DNA of 41,184 nt from the NCBI GenBank assembly GCA_014084085.1, contig NPFB01000090.1, positions 46,188 through 87,371 of the forward strand, in the 5' to 3' direction. How positions within the stretch are numbered: the first letter of the stretch is position 1; each line of letters begins with the position of its first letter. A model generated the notes under the pieces. That model made no database searches. It was not told where the DNA came from and worked only from the letters and a program-made list of their open reading frames with translations. Positions 20,201 to 29,100 of the stretch are shown here, piece after piece. A program made the translations under genes and the position numbers. The DNA comes from Hondaea fermentalgiana (taxonomy: Eukaryota; Sar; Bigyra; Thraustochytrida; Thraustochytriidae).

Positions 20201-20730
20201 CTCAAACTCCCTCGCCAGAATTCTCCCAGCGGAGCGGAGTGGAGCGGAGTGTCGGTCGCGAGCACTTTCGAGACCGAGCGCATTTGGAGCGGGAAGGAAA
20301 GTCCGGCGACGTGAACCGCGAGCCCAAGCAAACAAGCAAGCGTATACCGGCGAGGAGGGAGCAGGCAGTTCTGATTGGGAGCCCACGCGAAGCGAAGCGA
20401 CCGGACGCACCCACTCAGCCACCCACCCCCCCAGCCACGTTCTAAGTTAGCTAGCACAGGAAAACAAGGCGAGGTCTGTTCGATTGACCACGCGACGCAG
20501 ACCGTCAACGAGCAAGAATCCGAGCAAGTGAAGCGCTCCATCAGTTCAATTCATTCCAGCATCCATCGACCGGTCGATCGAGCGATCGATCGATTCATCC
20601 ATCGAGCAAGGGAAATCGAACGGAAAGCCTCGGCCGAGGAGCGAACAAAACCGCATCGCGCGCGAGCAGAGCAGAGCAGAGCCGTCGGCAGCGAAGGCGC
20701 GAGCGGGAAACGACGCGGAGCGAGACATCA

Positions 20731-21282
20731 ATGATGGTCATGGTGGTACCGGAAAGGTGCGCGACCTGCGAGCAAGACGCATTGGCACAGAGCGCCACGC
20801 GCGCGGTCCTCGTGAGCGCGGGCGAGAGGCGCGGCCCGATGCTGCGCAGGAGAACGCTGGGAGGCGAGGGCGTCGGCGTCGGCGTCGGCGTCCCGCGCTG
20901 TGCGTTGATGCGGCCTGCAGAAGCAGCGGCAGAGAGGCCGAGGAAAGCGCAGCTCCGGGTGCGCAAGACGCGGCAGCGGGCGAAGGCCTCGCTCAGTCTC
21001 CCGTACGTGCACAAGGTCGGCGACAAAGTCACCGTGTACCCTTCATTGGACTGCTACAGGAATGAGCAACGTGGCGAGCAGCAAGAAAACGAGGACTTGG
21101 ACCAAAACAAAGACCCCAAGCGCGGGGACATGGAGGTTTCAAGTACTGAGGGAGAGCCAGAGGTCGATGGTCGCGAGTCGGGATGGTGCGCCTTGCTTGG
21201 CCAAGAAGAGCACACCTCGAGTCCACCACTGGAGGCGGACGACTCAGATGCACTCGCCTCAGCGAGAACAGCTAGATTATGA
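20731..21282 (+). CDS. Possible hypothetical protein, 183 residues
   Basis: An ATG-initiated frame (first codons ATG ATG GTC ATG) of 183 codons. The first 90 residues are Arg/Ala/Gly-rich and include a GEGVGVGVGV run. Residues from about 91 on (KVGDKVTVYPSLDCY, then an acidic Glu/Asp/Ser-rich tail) look more like genuine protein. It lies at the right edge of the desert and is followed by T-rich sequence that could be a 3' UTR. The second half might be the last exon of a longer spliced gene. I do not recognise a family, and the frame could still be a compositional artefact. Confidence 0.3.
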   Translation: MMVMVVPERCATCEQDALAQSATRAVLVSAGERRGPMLRRRTLGGEGVGVGVGVPRCALMRPAEAAAERPRKAQLRVRKTRQRAKASLSLPYVHKVGDKVTVYPSLDCYRNEQRGEQQENEDLDQNKDPKRGDMEVSSTEGEPEVDGRESGWCALLGQEEHTSSPPLEADDSDALASARTARL

Positions 21283-22270
21283 ATGACGCAAAGTAGCGCG
21301 CGCCATGCATGACACTCTAACGATGCGTTCTCCAGCTCGCTCACTTTGCGAGCGCGGTCGCAACGTCTCCTCCTTTCACATTTCTTCTACTTTTTCTTCC
21401 TTTCTTTCCGCCCTTTTTTTATTATTCACATGAAAAGACGAGGTCATCACCACGTCTTTTCGCTCCTTCCTTAACGTGTCGCTTTGGTTTCCTTATTCAA
21501 TTCACATTGGAAAGCAAAGACACGACATAAATCACCTTCTATAAACACCTGTCAACATCATCTGCAACTCTCTAGTTTCCAAAATCCTCTAGCGGCCAGG
21601 TAGCTTTACTCGATGGAGCCTGGACGGCGTGGCACAATGTCTTGACTTGATTGGGATCAAGACGCGTACTGCGTTGCGTCTCTTCTTCCTCCACTGCAAG
21701 GATTCGGGACTTGGCTTACTTGCTTTCTCGATTGATTGACTGTGAGGGCGAGATTTCGTTGATCGGGACAGATGCAAGGGTCCACATCGAAACTAATCAG
21801 GTCGCCATTCTTCGTTTCGAAATTCATCCTCGCTATCACTATACTTCTTTCTCGTCGCCGTTGTTTTTTTTGGTCTCAAATCCATCTCTTGGAGCACAGC
21901 GAAAGACGTTCCTAACCCCGCCATTGTTGAGTGAGCATGGTCAAAAGCTTGAACAAGTGCACGAAATCAGCCGTACTCAACCCAACAAAAAGCATGGACG
22001 CCAACAAGTTGTTCGTTCGCTTATTCCGACAAAAAGTAAACCGAAGAGGTAATGAATGCTGCGCAAAGGCCTCTTCTTTCGATCTTCTCATTTATTTCCT
22101 ATAACAAAATGAGGAGGATGGCAGCGCGGCGACGCACAATCGCGCAAAACATGCCATGTTTTCACAATTTTCTTTGCTCTGTACCACCACCTGCATTCCC
22201 TCTCGCATACTTTGAAGGCAACTATTGTGAGAGATTTGCTACCTTGTCCAGCTGCCATGATGTTTGTTGT

Positions 22271-22305
<35 letters not shown>

Positions 22306-22550
22306 CCATTTGTCATTCTGCACGGCGTCACCTCGTCACTGACAAGAGTGGAAGAAGGCGATGAGGCGCTGACGGAAACCAAACAGACTTGGATCGCCAG
22401 GCCACCGCCGACCACGCCCGCGCTTGCACGTGTAGGCGGATCAGCCTGACAGCGCACCGCACCGCGTCAGCTCACACGCTTATTCACGCGCGTACGCGCT
22501 CAGAATCCCTTTCTCTCTCGCGCACGCGCACGCGCAAGACAAGAAAGAAG
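21283..22550. other. Intergenic region upstream of the bisphosphatase gene
   Basis: Lower GC than the desert, with T-rich stretches near 21370-21420 and a (CTGC)9 repeat. A 55-codon frame at 21937-22104 (plus strand, starting MVKSLNKC) has a basic, ordinary-looking composition and a donor-like GAG/GTAATG at 22030, but has no recognisable homologue. The last 100 bp, rich in CGCGCAC, probably form the 5' UTR of the bisphosphatase gene. Confidence 0.4.
22271..22307. repeat. (CTGC)9 microsatellite
   Basis: Nine tandem CTGC units about 240 bp upstream of the bisphosphatase start codon. Confidence 0.9.
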
Positions 22551-23938
22551 ATGGCAGAGACCAAAAAAGAGCTCGAGGCCATCGAGGACGCGCTCAAGCG
22601 CGCCTCCGTCAAGATCTACGAGGAGATCCAGCGCCACATCGGATGGACCGGAGATGAGATCTGTAAGTTGCACGCCCAGCCGTTCGCATCTCCTCTTTGC
22701 CGACGCGTACGAGGACCAGACTGACCCATATTTTATTGAACGCCAAACACAGCCTCCTTCGTGCAGGAAGGCGCGACCCAAAAGACCACAAAGGTAAACA
22801 CCAGCGGTGACAAAGTGCTCCAGCTTGACATGCTCGCGGACAAGCACGTCGAAGACGCGCTTCGCGATTGCCCCTACGTCGCCGGTTTCGCTTCGGAGGA
22901 AAGAGAAGACTTTGTCCAACTTCATCCGGACGGCAAGTACACTGTCGTTTTTGACCCGCTCGATGGATCGCAAAACGTGCCCGTCAACATCACCGTCGGT
23001 GCCATCTTCGGTGTCTTCAAGAGTCCTAATCTCGAGGTCGTCGAAAAGGGCGAAGAAATCGTTGCTGCGGGCTACGCGCTTTTCTCCACCGCACTCCAGT
23101 TCGCCTACTGCACACGCGACCTTCCGGTGCACATGAGCCAGTACAACTTTGTCGACAATGACTGGGTCAAGTACCTCGACAACTTTTCCCAACCCAAAAA
23201 GGGCAAAACCTACGCCATCAACGAGGGCAGCTGCGCGAACTGGGACGAAATCACCGCCACCTTCGTCGCGCAGCACCTTCGCGGCCGCTCCGTGCGCTGG
23301 ATGTGCTGCATGGTCTCCGATGTCGCTCGCCAAATGCTTCAGGGCGGCTGCTTCCTTTACCCCGCAGACAAAAAGTACCCCAAGGGCCGTCTTCGGCTCG
23401 TCTATGAAGCCGTAAGTTATAGCTCACAGCACTTCGTCTTCTACAAAAAGAAAAAGAAAAAAGATGAGAGGGTTTGTCGCCACTCGCGTACGCGTATGAC
23501 AAGCACATCGACTGACTCGCTCGCTCGCTCGCTTACTCACTCACCTTCTCACTCGCTCGTGCTGATAAATTGGTTGGTTGGTTGGTTGGTTGATTGTTTC
23601 ATATGTCACAGGTCCCGCTCGCGTTCATGTGGGAGCGCGCCGGCAACGGCAAGGCTTACGCCACCGTCGAGGGAGAGCGCATTCTTGACCGTCGCATTCC
23701 GCACGAGGACATTCATGCTCGCTGCGGGGTCATTTTTCTCGGTGAGGACGAAGCCTCCAAGTTTGATCGCCTCCGTGAGTCCGCGCCCTCGTGGCTTGGA
23801 GGACAGCCCGAGGCAAAGGCCAAGCTTGCGCGATCCAAGTCCGAGACAGCCGCCATTTCCGAGGCAAGCACGCTCCGCATCGCCCTTGTCATTGGCGCTG
23901 CGCTCAACATCGCTCTTCTCTACCGTGCTACACGCTAA
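22551..23938 (+). CDS. Fructose-1,6-/sedoheptulose-1,7-bisphosphatase family protein with C-terminal membrane tail, three exons
   Basis: A class I sugar bisphosphatase that removes the C1 phosphate of fructose (or sedoheptulose) bisphosphate. Exons are 22551-22662, 22753-23411 and 23612-23938, joining in frame to 365 residues. The metal-binding signature DPLDGS lies at 105-110, followed by VGAIFGVF; INEG is at 193-196 and GCFLYP at 236-241. The core length fits the family, and EAVPLAFMWERAGN resembles the usual C-terminal block. The sequence mixes FBPase-like and SBPase-like features, so substrate preference is not settled. After a Lys/Ser-rich linker, residues 345-361 form a hydrophobic helix ending in RATR, an apparent tail anchor not usual in this family. 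The stretch coding for this tail is duplicated downstream at 24065. The ATG is preceded by AAG (A at -3, G at +4). Confidence 0.93.
22663..22752 (+). other. Bisphosphatase intron 1
   Basis: A 90-nt intron with GTAAGT donor and CACAG acceptor, phase 1. CTGAC at 22721-22725, 28 nt before the exon, is a good branch-site candidate. Removing it joins GDEI to SSFVQEG in frame. Confidence 0.92.
23412..23611 (+). other. Bisphosphatase intron 2
   Basis: A 200-nt phase-0 intron with GTAAGT donor and TCACAG acceptor. It contains CTCG repeats and a (GGTT)5 run at 23571-23592, placed where a polypyrimidine tract would be expected. CTGAT at 23562-23566 may be the branch site. Splicing joins RLVYEA to VPLAFM, restoring the family alignment. 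Confidence 0.92.
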
Positions 23939-24503
23939 AGATAAGCAGTTTTGCCTACCTACCCTCGAGACGATGCACCATCTCATTTGCGTCCTGTTCG
24001 CTCCTATAAAAAAAAAATACTTAACTTGATTTTGCATGCTTGCTTGTGCACTCATATCGTCACAATGCTTGCCCTTGTCATTGGCGCGGTGCTCGACATC
24101 GCTCTTCTCTTCCGTGCCACACGCCAGTGATCAGAAGTTTTGCCTAACCACCCTCAAGATGACGAAATGCACCATCCCATTTGCGCCTTTGCTCGCTTCT
24201 TTGAAAATAACTCATTGTGATCTGACTCACTCCCTTCCCTCCTTCACTCCAAGGCCAACAAGTAAGCTTTGCATTACTGGTGCATTCGTCCCGCTACAAT
24301 TCTGCGGACAACGACTCCCTTTTTTATATTCTCTTGCAAACCCCCTCGACCTAACATAAAAGGAGTACATCTCAAATTGATTCATTGGAACCATGTGATT
24401 ATGATATGACTTGACTTGACATGACGTGACTTGACTTTCAGATTTTCCGAAAAGTCGAATTGAGCAAAAGAGTCCTGATGGGCGAGCTCATTCATCTGCT
24501 TTT
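23939..24503. other. Convergent intergenic region with duplicated bisphosphatase 3' end
   Basis: This holds the 3' UTR of the bisphosphatase gene, the partial duplicate of its 3' end (described separately), a TGACTTGACTTGACATGACG run at about 24410-24436, and the 3' flank of the cytochrome b561 gene. Confidence 0.6.
24065..24200 (+). pseudogene. Partial tandem duplicate of the bisphosphatase 3' end, with an intact 21-codon membrane-tail frame
   Basis: Sequence from about 24069 to 24200 matches 23880-24010 at an offset of 189 bp. It covers the last 20 codons of the bisphosphatase plus its 3' flank (shared TTTTGCCTA, ACCCTC and TGCACCATC words). In the copy an ATG at 24065 opens a frame of 21 codons ending with TGA at 24130. 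That frame encodes the same hydrophobic tail with conservative changes (Ala to Val, Asn to Asp, Tyr to Phe) and several synonymous ones. It has no catalytic domain. Either it is a decaying duplication or a micropeptide or alternative tail is retained; I cannot tell which. Confidence 0.75.
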
Positions 24504-25274
24504 CTAGAACCAGATCCGAGCGAGAATGTTCTGGCCCTTGAGAGCATGCCAGGCGACAGCACCCACGTGAATCGGAATCACGTACTGGATAATCTGGCCC
24601 ATTTGCTTGTGCGCCTTGAATGCCGTCGAGGCCACATCCTTGTTCGGTTCATCAGCGACAGCCAGCGTCGAACCAAAAAAGGGAATGCCCTTACCGCCAA
24701 AGTATCCCATTGCCATGCCCGAACCAGGCAGGGCAATCATCATGGCGTAAAAGTAAAAGTGCGAGAGCTTAGCAAGGCCGTGCTCGATAGCGCCGCCAGG
24801 AGGAGGGGGAGGCTGCTTCTGAAAGAGTCGCAGTGCCACGCGGGGCACCACCAGCGCCGCCACCAGGACCGCCGTTGACTTGTGGATCATCATCAGCTCG
24901 CCCTTGGAGTACCCGTACTTTTTGGGATTCTCCTTGGGCGTCCACTGCGCCAGCTTGACTGTTCCGATGCACGTCAGAAAACCCGCCGCGATCAGCCAGT
25001 GCAGCAGCACCATCGGCGACGAGTACTTTGTCCGCGGCACCTCCACGCCGGCCACCGTCGCCGTCGAGAGAAGCCTCGCCACCAGGCTGCGCGTCACCGG
25101 CGCGGGGCCCGCAGACGGCTTGGCCGGCGTCCGCGTCAGCAGCGGCGCGCTCGCAGCCCGAACCTCGGCCATCGCGCCGGCACGCGAGCACGCCAGCCGC
25201 GCCGCGCCCGCGCCGTTCACGACGCGCAGCAGCGGCACGGGCCGCGAGGCCCGGAGCACAGTGGCCGCGAGCAT
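24504..25274 (-). CDS. Cytochrome b561, bacterial-type (CybB-like), probably mitochondrial
   Basis: A 256-residue di-haem b-type cytochrome related to bacterial cytochrome b561 (superoxide oxidase CybB) and the Ni-hydrogenase cytochrome b family. Four hydrophobic helices are visible: about 84-104, 126-148, 168-190 and 223-243. Candidate haem-ligand histidines are H92 (LLHWL), H131 (IHKS), H172 (LSHFYFY) and H236/H243 (PIHVGAVAWH). The first 70 residues are rich in Arg, Ala and Ser with almost no acidic residues, as in a mitochondrial transit peptide, so it probably sits in the inner membrane and passes electrons between quinone and an acceptor. The start is the ATG at 25274 (A at -3); the frame continues upstream only to a non-ATG codon. 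It is divergent from the RCC1-BTB gene. The family call is firm; the electron partners are unknown. Confidence 0.88.
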   Translation of the reverse strand: MLAATVLRASRPVPLLRVVNGAGAARLACSRAGAMAEVRAASAPLLTRTPAKPSAGPAPVTRSLVARLLSTATVAGVEVPRTKYSSPMVLLHWLIAAGFLTCIGTVKLAQWTPKENPKKYGYSKGELMMIHKSTAVLVAALVVPRVALRLFQKQPPPPPGGAIEHGLAKLSHFYFYAMMIALPGSGMAMGYFGGKGIPFFGSTLAVADEPNKDVASTAFKAHKQMGQIIQYVIPIHVGAVAWHALKGQNILARIWF

Positions 25275-26153
25275 GCTCGATCTGGTCCTCGTCCTCGTCC
25301 TCCTCGTCGGCGACGAGGCTCTGCTTCTCTCTCCTCGCACCGCAAGCGCTGCGCGCGCAAGACCACGACGCTCTCTACACGAGCTCGCTCGCCGCAAGCG
25401 TCGACGCGGAGCCCGATCGGTGTTTGCTTGCAGTGCGCTCCGTTCGTTGGCCCGAAAGATACTACATTTCCCGAGCGCGCTCTTCGAAGAGTCACGTGCT
25501 GCTCTTCATGGAGCCCGGCTTGCACGTTGGTTCGAGGCCTCGGCCTTCGCCGATCCCTCGCCGCGCGTCGGCGACGCAGACGCCGACGCCGACGCCGACG
25601 CGCAGAGACGCCGGGAAAGGGAGGGAGGGATCTCGGTCCCGCCCTGGCCGGCGTCGGGCGCGCCGTGCATGATGCCCTCCATGGCGTCCCGGAGACTCGA
25701 CGCCAAGCGCCGAGGCCCAGGAAAGCAAAGCACACCGCGGCGCTCCTCTCCCCGGGCCGGACGCGCCGTCCTCCCCGCGGAGGAGCGGGGCCGGGCGGGA
25801 GGCCGGATCGTCGCGCCGCGACGGCGATGCGAGCGGCGCGAGGTCCGCAGAAAACGAAGAGGAGAACCGAGGAGAAGAGAGATTTCTTTCGATATGGCCG
25901 TTGGGGGAGCTTGCCTTGCGAGACGGAGCCACTTGACCTTGCAACTTGCGCTTGCACTTACTTGCTTGGAGTCTTGGCGAGCGATGCGCTGAGGTCCGCG
26001 TCCGTCGCCGCACAGCGCGAAGCTGGTTGGCTTGTTGCTCGGTCGCTCGAGCACGAGAAAGACATTTGGGGGTCATAGACCCGAGGACGAGCTTGCGCGA
26101 AGCTTGGAGTAGACTGGAAGGGGCGCTAAGGTGAGGGCGAGAAGGGGGGCAAG
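25275..26153. other. Divergent promoter region, cytochrome b561 and RCC1-BTB gene
   Basis: A very GC-rich 879-bp spacer with a GACGCC repeat at 25571-25601. Open frames on both strands are compositional. It presumably contains both promoters. Words such as GAGGGCGAGAAGGGGGGCAAG just before the RCC1-BTB ATG belong to that gene's 5' UTR. Confidence 0.5.
25571..25601. repeat. (GACGCC)n hexanucleotide repeat
   Basis: About five GACGCC-like units; similar GCAGAC and GGCGTC runs occur near 19750 and 20870. Confidence 0.8.
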
Positions 26154-29100
26154 ATGCCGGCCGCCTCGAGCAAGAGCATCGTCGTCTTCGGATTCAATGG
26201 CAAGGGAAGCCTCAGCACCTTTGTCGACGACCAGGGCATGGTCATCAATTCGCTCGAACCGCGACTCCTCCCCCTCGACCAGGAAATTAAGGCCGTCGGA
26301 TGCGGCAAGGCACATACTCTCTGGGTCACGCGCGATGACGAAATCTATGTCGCAGGGGACAACGCACACGGCCAGCTAGGAAGACTACCGACTCCACGAG
26401 ACATGCAAGAAGGTCTCGCATCAGGTCCTACTGCCCCCGAGGAACTTAGTCATGCGCTCCTTGACGAGCTGTCAATCCATCACGTTGCATGCGGAGACGA
26501 GCACTCTGTTCTTGCGAGCGACGACAAAGTAGTAGTTATTGGGGGTATCTCTGCGGAGGCCTCTCCTGCGCCATCTTCTCCAGGGCGTAAACTAACAGCA
26601 CCAGCCCCGCTTCGGCTTGTCTCGATGCCACGAGCAGTTGTCGGTCTTGCGTGTGGAGGTGCTCATACCCTTGCCAGGCTTTCGGATGGGTCCGTCATGG
26701 CCTGGGGCAGTAACAGCTTTGGCCAACTTGGTCTCGGTGACTTTGTTGACCGCGCAGAACCCACCATTCTACCCATGCCAGCAGTGGCGCTCTCCGCGGG
26801 CCTCTCCGCAGCAGCGCACATTGCTTGCGGTGGTTCCCACTCTGCTGTGCTTCTCGACACCAAGAGTGCAACAGTCCACGATGACGTCCAGCTGCGCTCC
26901 GCTGGCGCGATTTGGCCTAACCTGCTCATGTGCGGAGACAACGCAGACGGCCAACTCGGACGCCCTTCTGGCAGGAATCAATTTCTTGACCCTGTTCTTG
27001 GCTTCGATGCAGATCTCCCTCTGACCATTCACTCCGTTTCGTGCGGCGAAAATCATACCTTTGTGCAAACTCTATGCGGCGTCCCAAGAGGACAACCGCC
27101 GCCGCGCACGAAAAGTGCAGAGACTGCGCATGAGAGCATCGAAAAGGAAAGTCCCAACAAGAAAAAGAAAAAGAAAAAGAAGCAAGGTGACATCAAGAAA
27201 GAGCCTGCTGTTGCTTCAGACAAACGTAAAAATAGTGGGTCGTCCGGATTTGCACTGAAAAAACGCGTCTATGTCTTTGGAAGCAATCATTATGGAGAGC
27301 TCGGGCTCGGTGAATCTGGACCATTACGCGTTCACCGTCCACAGCATCTCGCGCTTCTCGATAGCGCAGATGTGCACATCACCTTGGGTGCAGGGACTTC
27401 GTTTGTGTGGGTTCTTGCTTCCAAGAACAAGGCAGCGTCGGCAGCATCATCATCGTCGTCAGGAGAACCAGGGTTCATGAAGCCAGGATTCTGGGCCTGC
27501 GGACGCAACGATTCGGGCGAGCTTGGCTTGCCCGCGGATGCAGAACGTCCCCACGTTCACAACTTCACCGAAATCTCGCGTCTTGGCGTCTCTGACTTTG
27601 GCCAGACGTTTGCGTCGAGGTTTACAATTATTCTCTCCGGAACGGAGGACCCCGAACCCAAGGTTGCCTTTCGTAAAGACGTTTTCCACGAGCTTGATCG
27701 ACGTCTGACGGCCGCCCAGGCCTCGAACAGCGTCAGCCAAGACGAAGATGACGGCGAGGAGGAAGAGGACGATGGCAGTGATCACAGTAACGAAAATGAA
27801 GAGGCCAAGGAAGGAAAACATTCGCCTCATCCTCGTCACGCATCACCAAAGCCAAGTAAAGAAAAGTCCTCTGCACCGGCCTTGCTCGAACTACCGGCCA
27901 CGACGCCGCAAAATTCGCAGGCGCAGGCATCTCTCCACCGCCAGGCGTCTCCAGCACGTCGCTTTCAATCACCGGCCGGCTCGCCTGCGGCAGCGCTACA
28001 AGCATACCATCTTGAGCAACATGCAGTTCTCGCTCTCGAAATGGAGCGCCTCTTTACGAATCAACTCATGTGCGACGCCGCCGTCAGGGCTGGAAAGCCC
28101 AGCACTCTCATTGATGGCGTCGTGCCTTCCGAGTTGCATTCACGTCCGCATCCCCGTGCGTCTCTCAGCACCTCGGCGTCGAGCGAGGTCTTGGGTCAGA
28201 CCTCCATCGCGCGTTCTCCGCATGGAAAGGATTCAGCTCTTGTGACCTCATCAAACAATTATCACTTTGATGCGCGTCTTTACCCTGTGCACAGTGCTAT
28301 CCTCGAGTGCCGCTGTCCGCGCATTGCACAGCTTATTCACCACGAGAACTCGCGACTTCATATTGCCTCCGAAGGCGACCACCATCACAGGATCGAATTT
28401 AGAGCTGGATCAGGCTGGAATTGGCGCACACGCATGGTTCGCGTCGAGCTTGAGAACGTCTCCGAGGCAGCCATGCCCACATTTTTGCAGTTCCTATACT
28501 CTGACCGCGAGGCCCTCATTGAGCGTTTTGACGCCGACAATTTGGGCATTCTTCTTGACCTCGCTTATGCGGCGCACTCATATGGGCTTGATCGTCTTCT
28601 GGGTCTTTGCCAGCTGCGCATTGCGCAGATTCTCACAACGGCAACGGCTGTCCCCGTTCTCGGGCAGGCCTCGAATCTCGGTCTCTTGGCCATCAAACGC
28701 ATCTGTCTCGAGTTCATTCGCGACAACTACGAAATGACCGTATCGAGAAGGAACCGCGTCGCTGTTGAGGCGCTCAATTCCAATCCTGCGCTTCTCGCCG
28801 AAGTTGTCGGCCTCACGAGCGCTGATTTTGCGACCTCGCTCATTGACGCGCTCCCAGAACCGACCATCCCGTATGCGTCCGTGCTTGTGCACGACCTGGG
28901 TCGGCTCAAGGAGATGGCTAGTTTTGCTGATGTTGAGATTCTACCTACGGCTGGAATGGCGCCGGGATTTCCGTCTCAGCACCATGACCAGACGCGAAGC
29001 TCCAGCGCTGCAAGCCACGCACCAATCAGCTGTCACGCAATCATCCTTGCGGCTCGCTGCCCCGCTCTCTTTGACGCCATTCGTGCGCATCTCTTTGGTG

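Larger units (their letters stand above)
16641..20730. other. Gene desert, right part, simple-repeat rich
   Basis: GC-rich sequence dense in short tandem words: CTTT, GTGA, CTTGT, AAGGC, GCAGAC and GATC runs. The most exon-like signal is 16732-16859 on the plus strand: a CTTT tract, GCCGCAG acceptor, 128 bp open in at least one frame, and GAG/GTAAGT donor. It could be a 5' UTR exon or part of an unrecognised gene. No product is recognisable and no gene is called. Confidence 0.4.

Noticed and set aside
7321..20730. tRNA or rRNA genes in the desert
   Set aside because: I searched by eye for GGTTCGAATCC-like T-loops with matching stems and for conserved rRNA words and found none.
21937..22104. 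A 55-codon frame beginning MVKSLNKC
   Set aside because: Plausible composition, but it is short, unrecognised and without supporting signals beyond a donor-like GTAATG.
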